DNA of 64,000 nt from UBA1306 sp964396415 (GTDB taxonomy: Bacteria; Spirochaetota; Spirochaetia; Treponematales; Rectinemataceae): assembly GCA_964396415.1 (NCBI GenBank), contig CAYNFM010000005.1, forward strand, positions 14,330 through 78,329. The letters run 5' to 3'. The position numbers and the translations under genes are program-made. A model generated the notes under the pieces. It ran no database searches. It was not told where the DNA came from and was given only the letters and a program-made list of their open reading frames with translations. The first letter of the stretch is position 1, and every line of letters starts with the position of its first letter. Shown piece after piece: positions 8,317 to 15,921 of the stretch.

Positions 8317-10869
8317 ATGGCCGAGATTACGGGGAAAGTGATCCCCGTCCCGATAGAGGACGAAGTAAGAACCGCTTATCTCAATTACGCGATGTCCGTG
8401 ATCGTGGCACGGGCCCTGCCCGATGTTCGCGATGGTCTCAAGCCTGTTCATCGACGCCTGCTTTTCGCAATGGACGAACTGGGTCTCCGTTCGAACGCGG
8501 CCACCAAGAAGAGCGCGCGCATTACCGGCGACGCGATGGGAAAGTACCATCCTCACGGAGACCTCTCCCTTTACGACGCACTCGTCCGCATGGCCCAGGA
8601 CTTTTCCCTTCGCTACCCTCTTGTCCACGGGCAGGGCAATTTCGGCTCCATCGACGGCGATCCCCCCGCCGCTAGCCGCTATACCGAGGCTAAGCTGGCG
8701 AGGTTCGGCGAAGAGATGCTCGCCGATCTGGACAAGGATACCGTCGATTTCGTACCCAACTACGACGAGTCCCTGAAGGAGCCCTCCGTCTTACCGGCGG
8801 CTCTTCCGAATCTTCTCGTGAACGGTTCTTCGGGCATCGCGGTCGGTATGGCGACGAACATGCCGCCGCACAACCTCAAGGAGATCAGCGAGGCGGTTGC
8901 CGCCTATATCGAGAATCCCGCGATCGATGTCGACCAACTCATGAGGCATGTTTCGGGTCCCGATTTCCCGACCGGGGGAATCATTTTCGGTCGCAGGGGG
9001 ATTCGCGAAGCCTATGTCACCGGTCGAGGAAAATTGATCGTGCGAGGGAAGTTCGCGATCGAGACGATGAAGGGCGGCCGCGAGGCGATAGTCTTTACCG
9101 AAATCCCGTACGCGGTGAACAAGACGACTCTCATCACCCGCATAGCCGACCTCATCCGCGATAAGGTGCTTGAAGGCGTCTCCGACCTCCGTGACGAATC
9201 TGACCGCGAGGGCATGCGCATTGTCCTCGAGCTCAAAAAGGGCGCGATCCCCAAACTAGTGCTCAACCGACTATTCGCGCACACGCCTCTTCAGTCGACC
9301 TTCGGCGTGATAAACATGGCTATCGTCGATGGAAGGCCGAAGCTCTTGAGCCTGAAGGATCTGATCGGCCATTTCGTCGCTCATAGGGTCGAGGTGGTGA
9401 CTCGAAGATCCCGTTACGAATTACGTAAGGCGGAAGAGAAGGCGCATATTCTGCGTGGCCTCGTCATCGCTCTCCAGAACATCGACGAAGTCGTTCAGAT
9501 CATAAAGACGAGCAAGGATACTGATACCGCAAAGCAGCGCCTCGAGGTCCGCTTCGGATTGGATGTTCTTCAGTCCCAGGCTATCCTCGATATGCGGCTC
9601 GCGCGGCTCACGAGCCTCGAAACGACAAAGCTCGAGGCCGAGCTCAAGGAGACCGAGGCGCGTATTGATTATCTTAAGGAACTCCTCGCCAGCGAGTCTC
9701 GAATACTCGATGTGGTTAAGTCCGAAACTTTGACTATAGCGGAAAAATACGGGGACAAGCGGCGAACCGAAATAGTGGCCGATGAGGTCGAGCAGATCAA
9801 TATCGAAGATCTGATAAAGCGCGAGGAGATGGTTATTCTCATCTCCAATAAAGGCTTCGTCAAACGCATTCCCGTAAGCGCTTATAGAAGTCAAGGTCGA
9901 GGCGGCAAGGGATCGAATTCCGCTACTCTTATCGAGGACGACTTCCTTGAACAGCTGTTCGTGGCGAATACCCACGACTATCTTCTCTTCATCTCGAGCG
10001 AGGGTAAGGCGTATTGGCTGAAAGTTCACGAAATACCCGAAGCCTCCCGCGCGGCGAGAGGCGCTCATATTAAAGGACTCTTGGCGATTTCACCGAACGA
10101 GGAAATTACGGCTATCGTCGATTTTTCGGATTTCTCCGAGACGGAATACCTCCTTATGGGCACTCTCCGCGGCGTCGTCAAGAAAGTAGCAACGAATGAC
10201 TTCGTCAATGCAAAAACCCGAGGGATAATCGCGATCAACCTCGATTCGGGGGATAGGCTGGTATCCGCCTGCATGACTCGTGGAAAGGATGAGGTAGTTC
10301 TCATAACGAGGAAGGGACAAGCCCTGCGCATGACCGAAGAAGACGTCCGAGCGATGGGTCGGGCATCTCGAGGTGTTTGTGGGATAAAGCTGGAAAATGC
10401 CGACGAATTGACGGCTATGCTGCGTGTTTCATCCGAGCATAAAATGTTGGTGCTCACCGAATACGGGTTCGGTAAACGAGTCGAATTCGAGAACTTTACC
10501 GTTCATGGACGTGCCACGCATGGACAGATCATTTATAGTGCCGAGGAAAGGACCGGCGAAATCGTCGGCGCGATAACGGTTCTGGATTCGGATGATGTAG
10601 TCGTAATCACCTCGCAGGGCAAGACACTTAAATTGCCGGCCGCCAGCGTAAGCATTCAAGGGAAGAGCGCTAAAGGTGTCCGTGTCCTCAATATCGACCG
10701 GCCTGATTTTGTTATCGGTCTCGATAAGGTTGCAAGGGAAGAAGAGGCCGAGGCTCAAGCTGAAGCCGAAGAAATCCATGGCAACGAGCCAGTGTTGGAG
10801 ACGAACGCAGAGGATGGAGAAGAAAACACTTTGTCATCGCCGGGCCCTGAAGATTCAGTTGAAGAATAG
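8317..10869 (+). CDS. gyrA: DNA gyrase subunit A (Leu at quinolone position 83)
   Basis: This 850-residue subunit breaks and rejoins DNA through Tyr122 (AASRYTEAK). The C-terminal beta-pinwheel carries a GyrA-box-like QGRGGKGS near residue 530, which supports gyrase over topoisomerase IV. The quinolone-determining region reads HPHGDLSLYDALVRM, so E. coli-equivalent Ser83 is Leu while Asp87 is kept. The last 45 residues are an acidic Glu/Ala tail. It forms an operon with gyrB. Confidence 0.97.
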   Translation: MAEITGKVIPVPIEDEVRTAYLNYAMSVIVARALPDVRDGLKPVHRRLLFAMDELGLRSNAATKKSARITGDAMGKYHPHGDLSLYDALVRMAQDFSLRYPLVHGQGNFGSIDGDPPAASRYTEAKLARFGEEMLADLDKDTVDFVPNYDESLKEPSVLPAALPNLLVNGSSGIAVGMATNMPPHNLKEISEAVAAYIENPAIDVDQLMRHVSGPDFPTGGIIFGRRGIREAYVTGRGKLIVRGKFAIETMKGGREAIVFTEIPYAVNKTTLITRIADLIRDKVLEGVSDLRDESDREGMRIVLELKKGAIPKLVLNRLFAHTPLQSTFGVINMAIVDGRPKLLSLKDLIGHFVAHRVEVVTRRSRYELRKAEEKAHILRGLVIALQNIDEVVQIIKTSKDTDTAKQRLEVRFGLDVLQSQAILDMRLARLTSLETTKLEAELKETEARIDYLKELLASESRILDVVKSETLTIAEKYGDKRRTEIVADEVEQINIEDLIKREEMVILISNKGFVKRIPVSAYRSQGRGGKGSNSATLIEDDFLEQLFVANTHDYLLFISSEGKAYWLKVHEIPEASRAARGAHIKGLLAISPNEEITAIVDFSDFSETEYLLMGTLRGVVKKVATNDFVNAKTRGIIAINLDSGDRLVSACMTRGKDEVVLITRKGQALRMTEEDVRAMGRASRGVCGIKLENADELTAMLRVSSEHKMLVLTEYGFGKRVEFENFTVHGRATHGQIIYSAEERTGEIVGAITVLDSDDVVVITSQGKTLKLPAASVSIQGKSAKGVRVLNIDRPDFVIGLDKVAREEEAEAQAEAEEIHGNEPVLETNAEDGEENTLSSPGPEDSVEE

Positions 10870-10896
10870 ATAAAAATAGCTGAGTAAATCACATCA

Positions 10897-10912
10897 TGTT
10901 CCACGTGGAACA
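10897..10912. other. parS centromere site
   Basis: TGTTCCACGTGGAACA is a perfect 16-bp palindrome matching the universal parS motif (TGTTtCACGTGaAACA, here with the C/G variant at the fourth base of each arm). It lies in the short gap between gyrA and the radical SAM gene, about 5 kb from the presumed oriC. A parA-parB pair is present at 34.1-35.8 kb. Confidence 0.9.
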
Positions 10913-10921
10913 GTATCGGGC

Positions 10922-12115
10922 TTAGCAGCCTTGAGTTATTTTAAGTGTAGAATAGTCAAATAAAATCTTCTTTTGAAGAATTGCTTTGGTGAAATGGGCG
11001 AGGCGCTCATTGCCAATGACCTGATCTAATTCACCATCCTCCATTGCCTCGTCAAATCGAAGCTCGAGCCAATCCTGGGGGAGGCTTCGTTTTCGCCTAA
11101 ACACTCGCCTAAGCCCGATAAGCCATGAGTCGAATGAGTCTGCACTTTTCGATAAAGGCCTGGTATCGATACCGCGTTCCCTGTAAAGCTCGCCCATGTC
11201 GCGGAAGAGCAGGTGTATTGAGTCATGCTTGGGCAGAATTCGCGCGAATTTTTCGAAGGGGAGTAGATAAGGCATGGCATACTCTTTACTGATATATGCG
11301 GTCCGCGCAAACAGGGCTCCTAAAACTTCTTTCCGCGGGGATCCCGATACTTTTTCCTCTGAGTATAGCTCTTTGGTTTTTTCCAGGAGATCAGGGCGAT
11401 ATGATCCTAAAGATTTTAGAAAAAAATCCTTCTGCCGTCCTGGTCTGAGCGTGAGACCGCCGGGCAAGACGAAGTCCGTCCCGATATCGACGCATGCCGT
11501 ATAAAGGCGACGAATGGATGCTTCATCGTCGGAGATACCAGGCAGTAATGGCATTGCCAAGATGCCGACTATGCAGCCTGCCTCTTTGAATGCCTTCAGC
11601 ATATCAAGTCTCGCCTGAAAGCTGGAAGCCCCCGGTTCCATGACCCTGCGAATAGACTCGTCCAGACTGCTTATCGAGACAAGGAGGATAAAGCCTGCGC
11701 GGTCCTTCACCTTTTCCCATAGAGGTAGATCTCGAAGGGCTAGGCTCGATTTTGTCATAACGAGTGCAGGAAAGGGGAAGGGCGAGTCAGCCAGAATCTC
11801 GGCGCAATGGCCCATCAAACCCTCTGTGGCTTCGAGTGGCTGATAAGGATCCGTTACGCCGGAACCGAAAGCGATTATCCCTCGCTCGCGCAGAGTCGGC
11901 AGCTCGGCCTCGAGGCGTTGGGGTAAATTATGGCGGATTTCGATGTCGCGCTCGAAGTCGCCTTGGACATAGTAGCGCTCTGCCCTCCCGTCGCAATAGC
12001 GGCAACCATGGCCACAGCCTTTATAAGGTGCGATTTTATAGAGCGAGCGAGTGAAGTTATCGGGTAGAGCGGCTGGCCTCAGAAGTCTGGTTTGGCTGTT
12101 TGGCATCGAGTTCAA
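10922..12115 (-). CDS. Radical SAM protein, SPL-like family (COG1533)
   Basis: This 397-residue protein carries a radical SAM 4Fe-4S motif of the form CX3CX2C in GCGHGCRYCDGRAERYY (about residues 34-50), followed by DIEIRHNLPQRLEAEL and FGSGVTDPYQPLEA, the hallmark of the spore-photoproduct-lyase-like family (COG1533). Substrates of this family outside spore formers are unknown. Its start overlaps the metK stop by 4 bp, so it is the last gene of an ahcY-metK-radical SAM operon under the SAM-class riboswitch and consumes SAM itself. Confidence 0.8.
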   Translation of the reverse strand: MNSMPNSQTRLLRPAALPDNFTRSLYKIAPYKGCGHGCRYCDGRAERYYVQGDFERDIEIRHNLPQRLEAELPTLRERGIIAFGSGVTDPYQPLEATEGLMGHCAEILADSPFPFPALVMTKSSLALRDLPLWEKVKDRAGFILLVSISSLDESIRRVMEPGASSFQARLDMLKAFKEAGCIVGILAMPLLPGISDDEASIRRLYTACVDIGTDFVLPGGLTLRPGRQKDFFLKSLGSYRPDLLEKTKELYSEEKVSGSPRKEVLGALFARTAYISKEYAMPYLLPFEKFARILPKHDSIHLLFRDMGELYRERGIDTRPLSKSADSFDSWLIGLRRVFRRKRSLPQDWLELRFDEAMEDGELDQVIGNERLAHFTKAILQKKILFDYSTLKITQGC

Positions 12116-13281
12116 CCGACGGCATCTTTGAGAGCCTCCGCCCTATCCGTTTTTTCCCAGGAAAAGCCGTCCCGGCCGAAGTGTCCATAAGAAGCGGTTT
12201 TTCTATAAATGGGCTTTTTTAAGTCCAGGGAATCGATGATCCCTGCAGGATCCAGAGCGAAAACGCGGCGAACTGCCATGGCGATGCGGGTATCGGGTGC
12301 CTTCCCCGTACCGAATGTATCGACCATGACAGAGACTGGATCGGGAACGCCTATTGCATAGGCAAGCTGAAGCTCGCAGCGCTCGGCGAGACCAGCCGCG
12401 ACTATATTCTTCGCTACGTAGCGGGCGACATAGGCCGCCGAACGATCCACTTTAGAGGGGTCTTTCCCTGAGAAGGCGCCTCCGCCGTGCCTTCCCATTC
12501 CCCCATAGCTGTCTACGATGATCTTGCGACCGGTTAAGCCGGTATCGCCAGCCGGGCCGCCTATGACGAAACGGCCGGTGGGGTTGACGAAAATCTTTAC
12601 GTCTCGGCCCAAGAGTCCAGTTGGTTCCAAAACGGGACGAACGATTCTTTCGATAATCTCTTCCCGGATTCTTGAATGGGAAATATCCGGATCATGCTGA
12701 TGGGATACGACGACGGTATCTATACGGACGGGCCTGTGTGCTTCGTATTCCAAGGTTACCTGACTTTTCGCGTCAGGGCGTAACCATGCAAGCTCCTTAG
12801 TCTTTCTCAGTCGAGCCGCATGAATGAGAAGCTTATGGGCGAACATAAGGGGAGCAGGCATCAGTTCGGGTGTTTCGGTGCAGGCGAAGCCGAACATCAG
12901 ACCCTGGTCTCCTGCGCCCTGTCGACCTTCAAATTCCTTAAGTCCTTTTCCTACAACACCTTGATTAATATCTGGCGATTGCGAATGTATGGTATTCAAT
13001 ACAGCCATCGACTCGTAATCGATACCATAATCTGGATTCGTATAACCGATATCGTAGACGACGTCTCGAGCGAGCTGCTGGATATCCACATAGGTGTTCG
13101 TCGTGATCTCGCCGCCTATCAGGATCATTCCGGTCGTCGCGTAACACTCGCAGGCGACATGACTTTCGGGATCTTCTTTAATGCATGCGTCCAGGACGGA
13201 GTCGGAGACTTGGTCGCAAAGCTTGTCGGGGTGGCCTTCTCCCACCGACTCGGAAGTAAAGAGATATCTGGTATTCTGCAT
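12112..13281 (-). CDS. metK: S-adenosylmethionine synthetase
   Basis: This 389-residue enzyme makes SAM from methionine and ATP. Signatures are GEGHPDKLCDQVSD near the N terminus, GAGDQGLMFGFA (about residue 122) and GGGAFSGKDPSKVDRS (about residue 265). It follows ahcY by 12 nt and overlaps the radical SAM gene, so SAM synthesis and SAH removal are made from one transcript. Confidence 0.97.
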   Translation of the reverse strand: MQNTRYLFTSESVGEGHPDKLCDQVSDSVLDACIKEDPESHVACECYATTGMILIGGEITTNTYVDIQQLARDVVYDIGYTNPDYGIDYESMAVLNTIHSQSPDINQGVVGKGLKEFEGRQGAGDQGLMFGFACTETPELMPAPLMFAHKLLIHAARLRKTKELAWLRPDAKSQVTLEYEAHRPVRIDTVVVSHQHDPDISHSRIREEIIERIVRPVLEPTGLLGRDVKIFVNPTGRFVIGGPAGDTGLTGRKIIVDSYGGMGRHGGGAFSGKDPSKVDRSAAYVARYVAKNIVAAGLAERCELQLAYAIGVPDPVSVMVDTFGTGKAPDTRIAMAVRRVFALDPAGIIDSLDLKKPIYRKTASYGHFGRDGFSWEKTDRAEALKDAVG

Positions 13282-13293
13282 TCGATCATCCTT

Positions 13294-14763
13294 TCAGTAT
13301 CTGTAACTGTCGCTCTTGAACGGGCCCGCGACTTCGAGGCCGAGATAATCGGCCTGTGCCTGGCTGAGCTTGCCCAGCCTCGCGCCTAGCTTTTCAAGGT
13401 GAAGCTGCGCGACTTCTTCGTCGAGTTTACGCGGGAGAACGCGTACGCCGGGCTTGGCGGTAGCGCGATTTTTCCACAATTCGATCTGGGCGAGGACTTG
13501 GTTCGTAAAGCTCGCCGACATGACGAAAGATGGGTGGCCTTGAGCGCAACCTAAATTGACGAGCCTCCCCTCTGCCAGAAGTATGATTTCATGTCCATCC
13601 GGGAAGAGCCAACGGTCCACTTGAGGCTTGACGCTCAGTTTCTTAACCCCGGGAACCCTCTTTAGTCCCGCGACGTCGATCTCGTGGTCGAAATGGCCGA
13701 TATTGCAGACTATGGCGCCGTCCTTCATCCGGGACAGGTGTTCCGCGGTGATGACGTCGACGCAACCGGTAGCAGTCACGTAGATATCCGTCTCGGGGAA
13801 ATGCTCCTCGAGACGGTCGACGACATAACCTTCCATCGCCGCCTGGAGGGCGCAAATGGGATCGATCTCGGAGACTATGACGCGCGCGCCCATGCCGCGG
13901 AGGCTCTGGGCGCAACCTTTTCCGACATCCCCGAAGCCGCAGACCACCGCCACCTTGCCGGCGATCATGACGCCCGTCGCTCGCTTGATCCCATCCAGCA
14001 GGGATTCTCGGCAACCGTAGAGATTGTCGAACTTGCTCTTCGTTACGGAGTCGTTGACGTTGATCGCCGGGATAAGAAGGCTTCCTTCCTTTTCCATGCG
14101 ATAGAGACGGCGCACTCCTGTCGTCGTCTCCTCCGAGACCCCGATGAGATCCTTCGCGGCCCTCGTCCATCTGGTCGGATCTGCGGCGCGGATCGCCTTT
14201 AGGCGCCTGAATAGGGCAGCCTCGTCATCGCTCCCCGCTTCGCGATCGAGGAGGGCAGGGTTCTTCTCGGTCTGCATGCCGAGGTGAAAAAGGAGCGTAG
14301 CATCGCCGCCGTCGTCGACGATAAGGTTGGGTCCCAGAACCTGCCCAGTCGACGATGAATCGCCCGCCTTGGCGGGGAAGGACAAGGCGAATTCGAGCAG
14401 CTCCCAATACTCGTCGAGCGTTTCTTCCTTCCACGCGAATACGGGGACGCCGTGCGGCGCCGCATAGCTGCCTCCTCGACCGACGGCGACGGCCGCCGCG
14501 GCATGATCTTGCGTGGAGAAAATGTTGCAGCTAGACCAGCGGACGTCGGCGCCGAGGTCGACGAGGGTCTCGATGAGAACCGCGGTCTGGAGAGTCATGT
14601 GCAGGCTGCCGGAGACGCGAGCCCCCGCTAGAGGCTTGGAGGGCCCGTATTTTGCTCGAAGCGACATTAGGCCGGGCATTTCGCGCTCGGCCAGTTCGAT
14701 CTCGCTCCTGCCCCATTGGGCGAGAGAGAGATCTTTGAGTCGATGTTGGGGAAGGGAAGGCAT
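13294..14763 (-). CDS. ahcY: Adenosylhomocysteinase
   Basis: This 489-residue NAD-dependent enzyme hydrolyses S-adenosylhomocysteine to homocysteine and adenosine. Visible signatures are the substrate-binding NVNDSVTKSKFDN, the NAD-binding GDVGKGCAQSLRGMGA, and the C-terminal SDSYRY. At 489 aa it is the longer form with an internal insertion, as in many bacteria. Its ribosome-binding site AAGGAGG is the 3' end of the riboswitch pseudoknot immediately upstream. Confidence 0.97.
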   Translation of the reverse strand: MPSLPQHRLKDLSLAQWGRSEIELAEREMPGLMSLRAKYGPSKPLAGARVSGSLHMTLQTAVLIETLVDLGADVRWSSCNIFSTQDHAAAAVAVGRGGSYAAPHGVPVFAWKEETLDEYWELLEFALSFPAKAGDSSSTGQVLGPNLIVDDGGDATLLFHLGMQTEKNPALLDREAGSDDEAALFRRLKAIRAADPTRWTRAAKDLIGVSEETTTGVRRLYRMEKEGSLLIPAINVNDSVTKSKFDNLYGCRESLLDGIKRATGVMIAGKVAVVCGFGDVGKGCAQSLRGMGARVIVSEIDPICALQAAMEGYVVDRLEEHFPETDIYVTATGCVDVITAEHLSRMKDGAIVCNIGHFDHEIDVAGLKRVPGVKKLSVKPQVDRWLFPDGHEIILLAEGRLVNLGCAQGHPSFVMSASFTNQVLAQIELWKNRATAKPGVRVLPRKLDEEVAQLHLEKLGARLGKLSQAQADYLGLEVAGPFKSDSYRY

Positions 14764-14767
14764 CGTA

Positions 14768-14824
14768 AGCCTCCTTTTTAGCGTGGATTTTTAAACCGCC
14801 CGCAAGTGGGATTAAATCGGCGGT
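14768..14824 (-). promoter_or_regulatory. SAM-II/SAM-V-like riboswitch upstream of ahcY
   Basis: On the minus strand, a perfect 6-bp stem ACCGCC (14824-14819)/GGCGGT (14800-14795) encloses a loop starting GATTTAA and ending CTTGCG. A 3' tail holding TTAAAAA and then GCTAAAAAGGAGG follows. The conserved pieces GATTTAA, CC, TTGC and GCTAAAAAGG and their order match the SAM-II/SAM-V pseudoknot core. The loop CC and GC can pair with GG and GC of the tail, which sequesters the AAGGAGG ribosome-binding site. Translational repression of ahcY-metK by SAM is inferred. Confidence 0.75.
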
Positions 14825-14861
14825 GCCGCAGGCGCGCGACGCGCGCATCTACGAGGTGCTA

Positions 14862-14890
14862 AATATCGGTAATCGAGCTGATTTGTTCAA
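14862..14890 (-). promoter_or_regulatory. Promoter of ahcY-metK operon
   Basis: On the minus strand, TTGAAC (14890-14885) and GATATT (14867-14862) are spaced 17 bp apart. The transcript would start about 30 nt before the riboswitch stem; a GC-rich hairpin (GCGCGCGTCGCGCGC) lies in that leader. Confidence 0.5.
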
Positions 14891-14930
14891 GAGCTGCGCA
14901 AGCTTTTTTTTCAAGGTATAATTCTACCGA

Positions 14931-15878
14931 ATGAAGCCAAAGCGCGCGGCCCTATCGATGATCGCATTCGCGGCGCTAGCGGATCTTTCCTTTGCGGAAG
15001 CGCCGGTCTTCGTCGCCGTACCCAAGGAGGCGAGAAGCAGGATCGTGGATGCCGCGCTGTCTTACGAAGGCAGTCCCTACCTACTCGGCGGGACCGATGC
15101 GAGCGGCTTCGATTGCTCGGGCCTCGTCTACTGCGTTTTCCTTCAGGCTATCGGAGCGCGGCTGCCGAGGACGGCGCGCGAGCAATTCGACTTCGGCGAG
15201 CCGATCGCCATGTCGAAGCTGCAACCTGGCGACCTTTTATTTTTCAATACTACCTCGCCGATAGCCCATGTAGGCATATACGAAGGCGACGGACGCTTCG
15301 TTCATGCCGCATCCGATGGTCCCGATCTCGGGGTAATCGAGTCCTCGCTCTCCGAGAGCTATTGGGCAAAGGCATTCGCCGGGGCCGGGCGGATCATCCC
15401 GCCGGCCGAATATCTAGGGCTTATCCTTTCGGCCTCCCTCGGACCCGGCTTCGGCGCCGAGGAAGCGTTCCGGGGCATTCGCGGCTCTTTCGGAGTCGCC
15501 TATCGACTCCTGGGAATAGAGGCAGGCATAGAACTCAGACCCGAGTACGATAGGGCTCTCGGCGATTTCCGTCTTCCGGCCGTACTCGCTATAGGAATTG
15601 ATAGGCGCCTGGAAATTTATGCGGGGCCGGCCCTTACCATCGGCTCGCCGAATCTCGAGGGAACGAGGGCCTACGAGGCCTCGGGCGGTCTCATCGCGAC
15701 GGTGGGCATAGACTATACGCTTTTCCTTTTCCGCCTCTCAGCCTTTGATTTCGGGCTCAGAGGCGGAGTTGCCTATGATAGCTATGTCCCCGCCCAAGGG
15801 CTGGCCGCGGATTCAGGAAAGGATTTCGCGGCGGCCTTCAGCGCCGACCTGGGCCTGAGCGTAGGCTACGGCTTGTAA
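14931..15878 (+). CDS. Secreted NlpC/P60 peptidase with C-terminal barrel-like domain
   Basis: A signal peptide (residues 1-22, ending ALADLSFAEA) leads to an NlpC/P60 cysteine peptidase domain (about 30-150) with GFDCSGLVYCVF (catalytic Cys), LQPGDLLFF and HVGIYEGDGRFVHA (catalytic His). Such enzymes cut cell-wall peptides. Residues about 160-315 are an unrelated glycine-rich domain of alternating hydrophobic residues ending in a short aromatic-Gly-Leu tail, resembling an outer-membrane beta-barrel. A TATAAT at 14917-14922 ends 8 nt before the ATG with no Shine-Dalgarno, suggesting a leaderless mRNA. Confidence 0.8.
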   Translation: MKPKRAALSMIAFAALADLSFAEAPVFVAVPKEARSRIVDAALSYEGSPYLLGGTDASGFDCSGLVYCVFLQAIGARLPRTAREQFDFGEPIAMSKLQPGDLLFFNTTSPIAHVGIYEGDGRFVHAASDGPDLGVIESSLSESYWAKAFAGAGRIIPPAEYLGLILSASLGPGFGAEEAFRGIRGSFGVAYRLLGIEAGIELRPEYDRALGDFRLPAVLAIGIDRRLEIYAGPALTIGSPNLEGTRAYEASGGLIATVGIDYTLFLFRLSAFDFGLRGGVAYDSYVPAQGLAADSGKDFAAAFSADLGLSVGYGL

Positions 15879-15879
15879 G

Positions 15880-15914
15880 CCGCATTTTACTAATGCGGAA
15901 AAGGAACCTATAAT
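15880..15914 (+). promoter_or_regulatory. glpK promoter within an inverted repeat
   Basis: TTTACT (15886-15891) and TATAAT (15909-15914) are 17 bp apart, and the -10 ends 7 nt before the glpK ATG. The -35 sits in the loop of a perfect inverted repeat CCGCAT/ATGCGG (15880-15885 and 15893-15898), a candidate operator. Confidence 0.6.
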
Positions 15915-15921
15915 CTTCCAC

